Below are positions 21,004 to 30,256 of a stretch of 64,000 nucleotides of DNA, piece by piece. The stretch comes from Pantoea anthophila (GTDB lineage: Bacteria > Pseudomonadota > Gammaproteobacteria > Enterobacterales > Enterobacteriaceae). A program made the translations under genes and the position numbers. Under the pieces are notes generated by a model that had not been told where the DNA came from, made no database searches, and saw only the letters and a program-made list of their open reading frames with translations. The DNA lies in NCBI RefSeq assembly GCF_006494375.1, contig NZ_VHIZ01000051.1:1-64000 (forward strand). Reading direction: 5' to 3'. Position 1 is the first letter of the stretch. Each line of letters opens with the position of its first letter.

Positions 21004-24000
21004 ATGCACCCCATTAAACCTGTAACGTTGGCAGTTCTGGCTGCTCTTTCCCTGACAGGCATGAGTCAGGCGGCAGAAGAAGATCCTCTCTGGCAATCGT
21101 TCCAGTCTCCACCTCAGGAATCTCGTCCGCGGGTGTGGTGGCACTGGATGAATGGCAATATCAGTAAAGACGGGATCGGAAAGGATCTGGAATGGATGAA
21201 ACGTGTCGGGATCGGCGGGGCGCATTCATTTGATATTAATATCAGCACGCCCCAGGTGGTCAGTAAGCGTCTGGTCTATATGACTCCAGAATGGCAGGAT
21301 GCATTTCGCTTTGCGGCGCATAAGGCCCGGGATCTTGATCTGGAACTGGCAATGGCTTCGTCTCCCGGGTGGAGTGAAACAGGTGGCCCCTGGGTGACGC
21401 CTGAAGATGCCATGAAAAAAGTGGTTTGGAGCGAAACGGAACTTCAGCCCGGCCGCGGCATTGATGGTAAACTTCCGGCCCCCCCCGGCGGCAATGGCGT
21501 GTATCAGAACCTTGGTGTGGAACCCGGCCTGAGCGCATTAACCGGGGAAGCTCCGCCGGTACTGCCCTCGCTGTATAAAGATATCGCCGTCTATGCTTAT
21601 AAAATAAAACCCGCTGAAAAACCAGCCAGGCCCGACGTACAGATCAATGGTACAGCGGTGCAGCCCGACGCATCGGGTTATCCTTTCAAAGATGTCCACA
21701 GTGATAAAAGTACGAATGCAGTTACGGTGGATTATCACGCGCCTGCAACGTTCAGCAGTCTGACCGTCTTTATTGAAAATCTGCTGGAAGAGGACGGTGC
21801 CGATTATAACGCCACTGTAGAAGCCAGCAGTGATGGCACAGCCTGGAAAAGTATTGCCGAAACCAGACTCGCCAATATTCCCGCTACCGTCAGTTTTTCG
21901 CCGGTAACAGCACGCTACTTTCGCCTGACTGTTCACGCAAAACCCGCCCCACGAACATTCGTCAGCGAACCCAGAGACGTGGCTGTCACCGGTCTTTCCA
22001 GTATGATGGGGCAAGAGGAAAATATCCCCCATATTGCACAGCTTGAGTTCAGCGCTGAATCCAGGGTTAACCGTTTTCAGGAAAAAGCAGGCTTTGCCAT
22101 TGCAGGCGATTATTACGCTCTGGACCGCTATACCGATGCTTCCGAATCCGGACTGGGTAAAGACGAGATTATCAACCTGACCTCCAGGCTACAGGCGGAT
22201 GGTACTCTGAAATGGACTCCACCTTCTGAAGGTCACTGGCGTATTTTGCGAATGGGGTATGCCCTGACAGGGACAACCAATCACCCTGCGCCTTCAGAGG
22301 CCACCGGCTTTGAGGTAGACAAATATGACGGACAGGCGGTAAGCCGATACCTGACCCACTATCTGCAAATGTACAAAAAAACCGTGGGTTCTGAGGATCT
22401 CAAAAAAGCAGGCCTGAGTGCCTTTGTCAATGACAGCATTGAGGTTGGAACCTCTAACTGGACTCCGCGTCTCATTGAGCAGTTTAAAAAGTTACGGGGA
22501 TACGATCCGACTCCATGGTTGCCCGCCCTGACGGGGGTCATCATTATCAGTCGTGAAAAAACGGATGCCTTTTTATACGACTTCCGCAAGACGCTGTCTG
22601 ACTTAATTGAGACTCAGCATTACGAAACGATTGCGCAAATCGCCCAGGCTGCAGGCCTGACGACCTATGGAGAGTCACTTGAGTTCGGACGTCCGGTGCT
22701 GGGTGACGACCTGGATATGCGTCGCTATGCCAGTATTCCTATGGCCGCTATCTGGTCAGTTCCTGCGGGTAAAGAACCTACACCGAGTGCGCAGGCTGAT
22801 ATACGCGGAGCAGCATCTGTCGCCCACTTTTACGGAAAAAAATATGCGGCGTCAGAGACCTTTACTTCTCTGCTTGAGCCTTGGGCGTATTCGCCGTCCG
22901 ACCTTAAGCACACCGCTGATGATGCTTTCCTGCAGGGGATGAACCGGCCTGTTATTCATACCTCACCGCACGTTCCTGTCGATGATAAAGTGCCGGGGGT
23001 ATCACTGTCGGTATTTGGACAGTATTTCAACCGCAATGAAACATGGGCAGAAATGGCTCGTCCCTGGATCGACTATCTGGCACGAACCGCCATGCTGTTG
23101 CAAAAAGGGCAGTTCAGCGCAGACGTTGCTTACTTCTACGGAGAAGAATCTGGTGCTGTAACCCAGGCCCTGAACGGGTATATGAAAGATGTGCCCGAGC
23201 ATTATGCTTATGATTTTGTCAGCGCAGACTCGGTGCGCAGTAAACTCAGCGTGAAGGATGGGCAGCTGATCTCTCCGGCTGGCGCCAGCTATCGCGTTTT
23301 GTATTTGAACAGCTACACCCGGTATATGACTCTGGGTGTGCTTAAGCGCATCGCCGGGCTCGTTAAGGAAGGGGCAACCGTTGTTGGACTGAAGCCTGTG
23401 CGTTCGCCATCCCTGGCCGACGATCCTGATGAATTTTCCCGTTTAACGGGGCTGTTATGGAAAAACAAAACCGAAACCGCATACGGCGACGGTAAGGTCG
23501 TGAACTCCGGTAATATTGAAGAGTCAATGCGGTTACTCAACATCACCCCGGCCTTTATCTACTCAGCCGGTAAACCAAGCGAAATTGGCTTCGTTCATCG
23601 TCGGCTGAGCGATGGAGATATTTACTATGTGGTAAACCAGAAACCCGAGGCGACCGAGGTTGAAGCGCGCTTCCGCAGTCAGGGTAAAAAACCTGAAATC
23701 TGGCATCCGAAAACAGCCAGTGCCACTCCGGTATCTTATCGCCATGAGGGTGATCAAACGGTGATCCCGCTGCATCTTGACCCAGGCGAAAGCTACTTCG
23801 TAATGTTCCGTAAAAATACCGATCGCACAGCGGAAAAGATTGACCCGGTAACGGTTAGTAAACTGATCGATGTGGAGGGGGCATGGGATGTGTCATTCCA
23901 GCAGCACAGAGGGGCACCCGACAAGCTGACCATGCAGGAACTGAAGCCGCTTGACAGCTTCAGCGAAGCAGGAGTGAAGTATTTTTCGGGTGTGGCTACG

Positions 24001-24342
24001 TATACCAAGACCTTTGACGTGAAGTCTCCTGTCCGTAAGGGGGGGAAATACGTGCTGGATTTGGGTCAGGTAGGTGACCTGGCTCAGGTCACTCTCAACG
24101 GTAAGGATGTCGGTACGCTCTGGCACGCACCTTTCAAAGCAGATGTGTCTGCCGCACTGAAGGAGGGCAAGAATCAGCTGGAAATCCGCGTGGCAAACCT
24201 GTGGGTCAACCGCCTGATTGGCGATGCTCAGCCAGATGTCAAAGAAAAAATCACTTATACAACTGTACCAACATACCGGGCTGACGCTGAGTTGCGTCCT
24301 TCAGGCCTGATCGGTCCGGTCACCGTCAGTCGTTACAGATAA
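21004..24342 (+). CDS. Secreted GH106-family alpha-L-rhamnosidase
   Basis: A 1112-residue glycoside hydrolase with a signal peptide (MHPIKPVTLAVLAALSLTGMSQA). The start SRPRVWWHWMNGNISKDGIGKDLEWMKRVGIGG is characteristic of GH106. Other family regions include FVNDSIEVGTSNWTP, TTYGESLEFGRPVLGDDLDMRRYASIPMAAIW and GKKYAASETFTS. The C-terminal beta-sandwich (YVLDLGQVGDLAQVTLNGKDVGTLWHAPFKADVS) resembles the galactose-binding module that ends these enzymes. A discoidin-like insert is likely at about 200-330. ATG 21004 follows AGGAG by seven bases. GH106 enzymes release L-rhamnose from flavonoid or pectin-derived glycosides, which would feed rhaT and aldA upstream. Specific bonds cleaved cannot be told from sequence. 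Confidence 0.9.
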   Translation: MHPIKPVTLAVLAALSLTGMSQAAEEDPLWQSFQSPPQESRPRVWWHWMNGNISKDGIGKDLEWMKRVGIGGAHSFDINISTPQVVSKRLVYMTPEWQDAFRFAAHKARDLDLELAMASSPGWSETGGPWVTPEDAMKKVVWSETELQPGRGIDGKLPAPPGGNGVYQNLGVEPGLSALTGEAPPVLPSLYKDIAVYAYKIKPAEKPARPDVQINGTAVQPDASGYPFKDVHSDKSTNAVTVDYHAPATFSSLTVFIENLLEEDGADYNATVEASSDGTAWKSIAETRLANIPATVSFSPVTARYFRLTVHAKPAPRTFVSEPRDVAVTGLSSMMGQEENIPHIAQLEFSAESRVNRFQEKAGFAIAGDYYALDRYTDASESGLGKDEIINLTSRLQADGTLKWTPPSEGHWRILRMGYALTGTTNHPAPSEATGFEVDKYDGQAVSRYLTHYLQMYKKTVGSEDLKKAGLSAFVNDSIEVGTSNWTPRLIEQFKKLRGYDPTPWLPALTGVIIISREKTDAFLYDFRKTLSDLIETQHYETIAQIAQAAGLTTYGESLEFGRPVLGDDLDMRRYASIPMAAIWSVPAGKEPTPSAQADIRGAASVAHFYGKKYAASETFTSLLEPWAYSPSDLKHTADDAFLQGMNRPVIHTSPHVPVDDKVPGVSLSVFGQYFNRNETWAEMARPWIDYLARTAMLLQKGQFSADVAYFYGEESGAVTQALNGYMKDVPEHYAYDFVSADSVRSKLSVKDGQLISPAGASYRVLYLNSYTRYMTLGVLKRIAGLVKEGATVVGLKPVRSPSLADDPDEFSRLTGLLWKNKTETAYGDGKVVNSGNIEESMRLLNITPAFIYSAGKPSEIGFVHRRLSDGDIYYVVNQKPEATEVEARFRSQGKKPEIWHPKTASATPVSYRHEGDQTVIPLHLDPGESYFVMFRKNTDRTAEKIDPVTVSKLIDVEGAWDVSFQQHRGAPDKLTMQELKPLDSFSEAGVKYFSGVATYTKTFDVKSPVRKGGKYVLDLGQVGDLAQVTLNGKDVGTLWHAPFKADVSAALKEGKNQLEIRVANLWVNRLIGDAQPDVKEKITYTTVPTYRADAELRPSGLIGPVTVSRYR

Positions 24343-24348
24343 TCCATA

Positions 24349-24368
24349 AGCCCCGTGCCAGCGGGGCT
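24349..24368 (+). terminator. Hairpin after the GH106 gene
   Basis: AGCCCCG-TGCCAG-CGGGGCT lies seven bases after the stop codon. No long T-run follows, so termination efficiency is doubtful; it may only stabilise the transcript end. Confidence 0.5.
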
Positions 24369-24603
24369 GCTCTTAAAGCCCCCCGCACTTAGCCGGTTAA
24401 AGCTGACGGATGGAGAATAGACTAATCCAGCCAGACGCCCTGCTATGGTGCGCTGCATCCTTTCAGGGCAAATTACCGCACCGCAGCCTGCCAGAATTCT
24501 CTCTTAAGTGTGAGGATTATCTCAATTGTACAGGCACAAGTCCTGTGAATGCTCTGGTATATCTATTGCATGTCTGGAACAGCATTTTACCGGGAGCAAC
24601 AAA

Positions 24604-25497
24604 ATGGATACGAGACAACTGCGTATGGCAGTTACGCTGTCTGAAATTCTTCACTTCGGAAAAACGGCTGAACTGGAAAATATTGCCCAGTCCGGCCTGA
24701 GCGTGCAGATAGCCAAACTTGAGAATGAGCTGGGATTTAAAATCTTCCATCGCGGCAGCAACCGGGTCTGTCTCACTAACGCTGGCGAGAAATTTATTGC
24801 CCATGCGAGCGCCTGGCTTGAATCGATAGGAGAAATCACAGAGGAGTGCCGCGCCCTTTCGAAAAAGGCTGTCAGGACGCTTCGCGTGGGATTCTTTAAC
24901 GACGGGGCGCACGAAAAGGTATACCCCATTATCTCATTGTTTCAGCAGGCAAATCCGGATATTCGCCTGACCTTTACAGAGCTGACGATGACGAATCAGG
25001 TTCAGTCGTTGCTTACAGATAAAGTAGACGTGGCGCTGATCCGCCTTCCGGTGAGTGATGAACGTCTGGCTTTCGATTATGTCTGTGAGGAACCCCGGGT
25101 GGCTGCCGTTCCTGCATTTCATGATCTGGCTGATGCATCGCGGCTGAGCTGCGGGGATTTGTATGAGCAGCCATTTGCGATCGCCGGAAGCGGTGCCCCT
25201 CAGGAATGGATGCCCTACTGGAGCCTGCGCGCAGACACCTCATCAATGCCCAAAATAGGCGCAGAAGTATACTCTATCAATGAAAGTCTTGCTGCCGTGG
25301 CCTACAGCGGAGCGTTTGATACTTATCCGCTTTCCGCTTCACGCCTTTATAATCAGCCGGGGGTCCGGTTTATCCCCCTTACTGATGCGCCCGGCAGTAT
25401 TCTGGCTCTGGCTTCCGTCCAGGGGAATGTCTCACCGGAAGTGATGGCCATGAGACATACCGTTCAGTCCTGTCAGAAGTTTTCGGTAAGGCAGTAA
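24604..25497 (+). CDS. LysR-family transcriptional regulator
   Basis: A 297-residue LysR protein. The N-terminal winged helix is at about 1-62 (MDTRQLRMAVTLSEILHFGKTAELENIAQSGLSVQIAKLENELGFKIFHR), and the periplasmic-binding-like effector domain follows (LRVGFFNDGAHEKVYPIISLFQQANPDIRL). ATG 24604 with GGGAGC upstream is chosen over upstream in-frame starts. It is convergent with the APC permease gene. Its target is not evident; the permease or the GH106 gene is nearest. Confidence 0.88.
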   Translation: MDTRQLRMAVTLSEILHFGKTAELENIAQSGLSVQIAKLENELGFKIFHRGSNRVCLTNAGEKFIAHASAWLESIGEITEECRALSKKAVRTLRVGFFNDGAHEKVYPIISLFQQANPDIRLTFTELTMTNQVQSLLTDKVDVALIRLPVSDERLAFDYVCEEPRVAAVPAFHDLADASRLSCGDLYEQPFAIAGSGAPQEWMPYWSLRADTSSMPKIGAEVYSINESLAAVAYSGAFDTYPLSASRLYNQPGVRFIPLTDAPGSILALASVQGNVSPEVMAMRHTVQSCQKFSVRQ

Positions 25498-25501
25498 AAC
25501 A

Positions 25502-25544
25502 TTTGCCTCTTTCCTGTCGGCTTTTTACAGCGGGAAGAGGCAAA
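25502..25544. terminator. Bidirectional terminator between lysR and the permease gene
   Basis: A 13-bp inverted repeat with one mismatch (TTTGCCTCTTTCC and GGGAAGAGGCAAA) and a 17-base loop lies between two convergent genes, so it probably terminates both transcripts. Confidence 0.65.
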
Positions 25545-25573
25545 TCAGAGCCCTTTCATTTATACCGGATGGC

Positions 25574-26983
25574 TCACTTGCTAAAAGCTGGCAGGCCATT
25601 ACGCCGGGCATTAACGTTGCCTGCTACTGCACCGACTACACCCGCGATGATGACCAGCCAGGGGAGGTGCGTGGCAAGTCCCTTATCCGTTCCGCTGAGA
25701 AGGCTGAAATTAATAAACGCATAAACGCCTATTACAAGTAATGCAAAACCGCCCGCCGCAGGACATACCACGCCTTTAACAAACACGTTATGTCTGTTCT
25801 TAGTAAAGTACAGAGCAATGGCAAACGCACCTAATGCCTGCAATATTATGATGGCAAGCGTGCCCGTTCCGACCATCCACATATAAAGCTGATTAATGGG
25901 ATCAGCATTCATAATAATGAACATTGTAATCAGAATTACCAGTAGCAGTGAGAGAGCAAGGCTCGCCATGTGGGGACTTCTGTATGTGCGATGGATGGAT
26001 GAAAGGGCCGGCGGGAGAAAGCCATTTCTTGCCAGAGACATAATATACCGGCACAGTGCATTGTGAAACGAAAGCAATACCGCGAACACGCTTGTCACGA
26101 CGAGCACTTTCATCACGCGTGTTGAAAATTCACCAACATATTGAGTATTTGCGTCAAAGACGAAGGTTACCAGATTAATTTCAGCGATATGACGAACATC
26201 CGTCCCCGCATAGGCGGCCCTGAGGCAGAGTGACGTAAGGACGAAGAAGAGGCCAATCATGAACACGGCGACATAGGTTGCTTTGGGGATCGTGTTATGA
26301 GGGTCTTTTGCCTCTTCCCCGTATATAGTGGTGGATTCAAACCCTACAAAACAGGCCAGAGCAAACATTAGTGCCACACCCGATCCCGGGGTGAGCAGAC
26401 CGGGACTGATGAATTCTCCCGGGAAGAAGATGCCGAGACCATGCCTCATCATTACGGCCCCATCAAAAATGAGCAGGATCACAACCTCCAGGATCATCAG
26501 AACGCCCAGCACTTTTGCTGAAAACTCAATATCCCGGTATCCCAGAACGCCGATAAAAATCAGCGCACCGAAAAGACATATTTGCCATGAAACCGCAGAA
26601 ATCGAAAATTCGCGAAGCATGTCAGAGAATAATACTGCAAACTGCCCGTACAGCCCGGTCAGCATACTGATATAAGCAAGTAAAGCGATCCCCGCAGCCG
26701 CAAATCCCGCGGTTTTACCCAGGCCAGTGCTCACAATGTCAGTAAACCCACCGGCCGTCACAACAAACCGGTTCATCGTCGCCAGCCCGACAGCAAACAG
26801 CAGCAGCACGAGGGCAGCCGCGAGGTACAGGGCCGGCGCGCCATTACCGCCTGTAGCGAAGACAACCGGTGTTGCGCCCACGGTCGCTCCCAGCGGAGCA
26901 GCTGCAGCCACTACAAAAAAGACAATGTCTTTAACCCCCAGCGAGGCGGCCTTCAGGCTTACTGAATATTTATCATTATGCAT
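25574..26983 (-). CDS. APC-superfamily amino acid permease
   Basis: A 469-residue inner-membrane transporter with about 12-14 hydrophobic segments. The first segment carries the APC substrate-loop motif APLGATVGATPVVFATGGNG, and FALACFVGFESTTIYGEEAKDPHNTIPKA is the family signature after the fifth or sixth helix. It probably imports an amino acid or amine by proton symport. The cargo is unknown, though an amine would suit the amidase/aminotransferase cluster. ATG 26983 lacks a strong ribosome site. Confidence 0.88.
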   Translation of the reverse strand: MHNDKYSVSLKAASLGVKDIVFFVVAAAAPLGATVGATPVVFATGGNGAPALYLAAALVLLLFAVGLATMNRFVVTAGGFTDIVSTGLGKTAGFAAAGIALLAYISMLTGLYGQFAVLFSDMLREFSISAVSWQICLFGALIFIGVLGYRDIEFSAKVLGVLMILEVVILLIFDGAVMMRHGLGIFFPGEFISPGLLTPGSGVALMFALACFVGFESTTIYGEEAKDPHNTIPKATYVAVFMIGLFFVLTSLCLRAAYAGTDVRHIAEINLVTFVFDANTQYVGEFSTRVMKVLVVTSVFAVLLSFHNALCRYIMSLARNGFLPPALSSIHRTYRSPHMASLALSLLLVILITMFIIMNADPINQLYMWMVGTGTLAIIILQALGAFAIALYFTKNRHNVFVKGVVCPAAGGFALLVIGVYAFINFSLLSGTDKGLATHLPWLVIIAGVVGAVAGNVNARRNGLPAFSK

Positions 26984-27279
26984 TTAGAGATCTGCCAGTG
27001 TTTGAAATCATGCTGTCATTACTGTGTTAAATAAATATTAATTTCAATTCAATATTAAGAACGCGCAATCTTTTATTTATATCAACTGTAATAAATACTC
27101 TGATTTACACCATTTTCAGCGCGAATGCATAAGAAATCTGTATACTGAATGTGAAAAAGAAACAGCCTCACCTTCATTAAGAAATTGTAACACACCCGGC
27201 CTTACGCGGCGGGCAGGAGCATAAACTGCATGTTTGTATCTGTTGGGGTCATGAAAGCTGTACTCACTAAGGACTGAAT

Positions 27280-28281
27280 ATGAACAGGAAATCTATCGTA
27301 ATGTGTACCCTCATGATGTCCCTTCCGGTTGCGGCAGACTCACTTCACCTTGTGGATCCCGAGTATCGCTCTGCCGCGCCCTCGCTGAAAATAGATATTA
27401 ACTCTACTGAAGACATCAAAAAGCTCAGCGCGGGAAATAAACCAGTCACCCAGAATAAAGGCATACAGATTACCATTAGCGGAAGAGCAGGGAATGCGAT
27501 AAATCTTTTTGAGTTCGCCTCTGAAAATATCAATATAAAAACTGAAAGCCTGCCTCTGATTTATTTCATTCACGGTGGCGGTTATATTACCGGAAGCACA
27601 CAGGACTTTGCCGAAACGCTAACAGAACTTGCTGATAAACACAGAGCAAAAGTCGTCGGCGTTGATTATCGCCTTGCTACTGAGGCCCCCTTTCCCGCTG
27701 ATGTGAATGATGCGTATGACGGACTGGTCTACCTTTATCATCACGCAAAAGACCTTCATATTAACTCTGAGAAAATTATTGTAATGGGGGAAAGTGCCGG
27801 GGGAGGCCTTGCTGCACGCATGCTCTTGATGCTGAGAGACACAAAAGAGGTCCCCGTTTCAGGGCAGATCCTCATTTATCCTATGCTGGACAGCCGAACC
27901 GGCACGCCTGCATCTCCTTATAATAATCCTTTTGCTGGTGAGTTTGTCTGGACTGCTAAGTCAAACCAGTTCGGCTGGAGGATGCTGCTCGGCTCGCAAA
28001 ATATTCCTGAAAGCCAGCGTGGTTATTTTTCTCCCGCACTGGCGCAGGATTTGAAAGGGCTTCCGCCTGCCTTTATTGTCACAGGCGCTCTCGATCTGTT
28101 CGCAGATGAAGATATCACGTATGCACAACGGTTGATTCACGCCGGGGTAAATACTGAACTTCATGTGCTCCCCGGCCTTTTTCATGCATTTGAATATATA
28201 AATCCCAATTCGCATCAGGCAGTTAAATATAAAGAGCTTCGTTACAGCGCCATCTCACGCATGCTTGATTCAGCAGGTTGA
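27280..28281 (+). CDS. Secreted HSL-family alpha/beta-hydrolase esterase
   Basis: A 333-residue esterase of the hormone-sensitive lipase family with a short signal peptide (MNRKSIVMCTLMMSLPVAADS). It shows the oxyanion motif HGGGYITGS, the nucleophile elbow VMGESAGGGLAARML, the acid in DLFADEDITYAQRL, and the catalytic His in LPGLFHAFEY. It likely removes acyl or feruloyl-type ester groups in the periplasm, which would fit deacylation of plant glycosides. The acyl specificity is inferred only. The next gene starts 25 bp after its stop. Confidence 0.88.
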   Translation: MNRKSIVMCTLMMSLPVAADSLHLVDPEYRSAAPSLKIDINSTEDIKKLSAGNKPVTQNKGIQITISGRAGNAINLFEFASENINIKTESLPLIYFIHGGGYITGSTQDFAETLTELADKHRAKVVGVDYRLATEAPFPADVNDAYDGLVYLYHHAKDLHINSEKIIVMGESAGGGLAARMLLMLRDTKEVPVSGQILIYPMLDSRTGTPASPYNNPFAGEFVWTAKSNQFGWRMLLGSQNIPESQRGYFSPALAQDLKGLPPAFIVTGALDLFADEDITYAQRLIHAGVNTELHVLPGLFHAFEYINPNSHQAVKYKELRYSAISRMLDSAG

Positions 28282-28306
28282 TTCACTGTCATCTACGGAA
28301 AAGACT

Positions 28307-28891
28307 ATGTGGAATGATTTATACCGACGGAATGATTATTTTTATGGTGTACAGCCTGATGACTTTATCAAGCAGTACCTCAACTATATAAAAGGGCCAG
28401 TATTGATTCTGGCTGAAAGTGATGGCCGGAATACTGTTTATCTTGCCACCCGTGGGTTTGAGGTGCTGGCCGTTAATGCGCATTCAGCTGGCCTGCACAA
28501 GGCACACAGGCTTGCCAGAGAAAGAAACGTCAGCATTGAAACGCGGCAGATTGATCCTGAATTTTTCGTGCCGGAACCCGGAAAATTTCGTACGGTGCTG
28601 TCTGCGTTTGCTCACCTTCCGAAGCGGATACGAAAAAATCTACACGGGAGAGTCATGCGAGCTCTGGAGCCAGGAGCCATTGTTATGCTGGTCGGGTACG
28701 GGAAAAATGAGGCGGGACACGGTACATGCGGGCCGGATGCTGAAGACATGCTCTATGATCGTACTGATATTGAGGAAGAGTTTTCCGGCTGTGAAACCAT
28801 CCTGTCCTGTGAACATGAAGCAGGTGTTATTGCAGGTGCTGCACATACGGAAGAGGCTGGCATAGTTCAGTATATAGGCCGGAAAACGTAA
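28307..28891 (+). CDS. TehB-like SAM-dependent methyltransferase family protein
   Basis: A 194-residue protein whose start MWNDLYRRNDYFYGVQPDDFI and glycine-poor motif VLILAESDGRNTVYLATRGFEVLAV match small class I methyltransferases of the TehB/thiopurine type. The family motif normally reads LAEGEGRN; here Gly is replaced by Ser. ATG 28307 matches the family start; a TTG overlapping the esterase stop could add 14 residues. It follows the esterase closely and may be co-transcribed. The acceptor substrate is unknown. Confidence 0.75.
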   Translation: MWNDLYRRNDYFYGVQPDDFIKQYLNYIKGPVLILAESDGRNTVYLATRGFEVLAVNAHSAGLHKAHRLARERNVSIETRQIDPEFFVPEPGKFRTVLSAFAHLPKRIRKNLHGRVMRALEPGAIVMLVGYGKNEAGHGTCGPDAEDMLYDRTDIEEEFSGCETILSCEHEAGVIAGAAHTEEAGIVQYIGRKT

Positions 28892-29088
28892 CCGCTGAGC
28901 ATCACTTAAAGATAGTCCTCAAAAGGTGATCCGCCTGTCCTCCTCCCCAGACGCTCTGCCTGGAGGACGCCCATGGTGAAAGAATAAAAGACGTAAAGAT
29001 CATCTATATTCTGAAAAGCCTCAACGTATATTCCGGCTATGTTTATTCAGTTCAGGATTCCTGATTATCCAGACCAGAGGTAAAGAAC

Positions 29089-30018
29089 ATGACAAGCAGA
29101 AGACAGTTTTTAATGCTCGGCGCCACTCTGGGAGCCGCCGCGGCTTCGCTCAATCTTCCCTATGCCCAGGCAAAGCCAGTTTCTGCTCGACCGACAGAAG
29201 GATCCGGGCGCAATGCCGGCAGTGCTGGTAAAATAAAAATCACCCAGGTCCGCAATGCCACCCTGATTGTTGAATACGCCGGTGTCAGATTTCTGATTGA
29301 CCCTTACCTGGCAGAAAAAGAAGCCTATCCGGGTTTTGAAGGAACGTTCAACAGTCAGCTGCGTAACCCGAGGGTTTCCCTTAACACACCGCTTAAAACC
29401 ATTCTAGATGTGGATGCCGTTATCGTCACCCACACGCATAACGGCAATCCCCACGGCGATCACTGGGATACCGCGGCCGCAAAACTGGTGCCGAAAAATC
29501 TGCCGCTTTATGCCCAGAATGAGGCCGATGCAGCACGCATTCGCGAACAGGGATTCAGAAACGTTCAGGTGCTTACGCGTGACACTCAGTTCAGGGGAGT
29601 CGCTCTCAGCTGGACGCCGGGCCGGCATGGCACTGAGGAAGCAGAAAAACTGGGCGCCCACGCGCTCGGAGACGTCTGCGGCATTGTCTTCAGAAAGCAG
29701 GGAGAAAAAACGCTTTATCTTACCGGGGATACACGCTGGAACAGCTATGTTATTCACTCGCTAAAAACTTACAGGCCTGACGTTATCGTGATGAATGCAG
29801 GCTTTGCAATTGTCCCGGGGATCGGCGGGATCATCATGGGCTGCGAGGACGTAAGCGAAGTTGCTCATGCCGCTCCCGGCGCCACACTTATCGCCAGCCA
29901 TCTGGAAGCGGTCAATCATGCTACCGTTACGCGTAAAGAACTCCGGCAGTATGCGGACATCATTGGTTTTTCAGAACGACTTCTCATTCCGGATGACGGC
30001 GAAAGTTTAGAAGTCTGA
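29089..30018 (+). CDS. Tat-exported UlaG-like metallo-beta-lactamase-fold hydrolase
   Basis: A 309-residue paralogue of the protein at 19097, preceded by a twin-arginine leader (MTSRRQFLMLGATLGAAAASLN ending at AQA near residue 28). Shared segments include ITQVRNATLIVEYAGVRFLIDPYL, LYLTGDTRWNSYVIHSLKTYRPDVIVMNAGFA and SHLEAVNHATVTRKEL. The metal motif reads HTHNGNPHGDHWD, so six residues are inserted between the HxH pair and DH compared with the cytoplasmic copy. AGAGG lies before ATG 29089. Export by Tat implies folding with metal in the cytoplasm before secretion. The substrate is unknown. Confidence 0.87.
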   Translation: MTSRRQFLMLGATLGAAAASLNLPYAQAKPVSARPTEGSGRNAGSAGKIKITQVRNATLIVEYAGVRFLIDPYLAEKEAYPGFEGTFNSQLRNPRVSLNTPLKTILDVDAVIVTHTHNGNPHGDHWDTAAAKLVPKNLPLYAQNEADAARIREQGFRNVQVLTRDTQFRGVALSWTPGRHGTEEAEKLGAHALGDVCGIVFRKQGEKTLYLTGDTRWNSYVIHSLKTYRPDVIVMNAGFAIVPGIGGIIMGCEDVSEVAHAAPGATLIASHLEAVNHATVTRKELRQYADIIGFSERLLIPDDGESLEV

Positions 30019-30256
30019 AAGGTGTATGATAAAATGGCAGGTCTGACTACAGCTCCGCCGTTTATGTCGCGCGGTAGATGCGCTCACCCGATTTCAGCTG
30101 CCTCCGGGCGTTCCGGGGACACTGGGCGCACACCGTCATCAGTGCAGCGAAAGATCCCGTCCTCCATCTGAAACCGGCTTTGACAGGCGTAAGCGTGACC
30201 AGATATTTAATGCTTTTATCCACTAACTGAGAAATGCGGAAATTTTCCAGCACCCT
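30019..30256. other. Short non-coding gap before the accessory region
   Basis: About 240 bp. A 63-codon minus-strand frame (30062-30253) lies directly downstream of the 462-residue gene but resembles nothing I recognise and is not supported. Cargo of the metabolic type stops here and defence-like genes begin. Confidence 0.35.
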
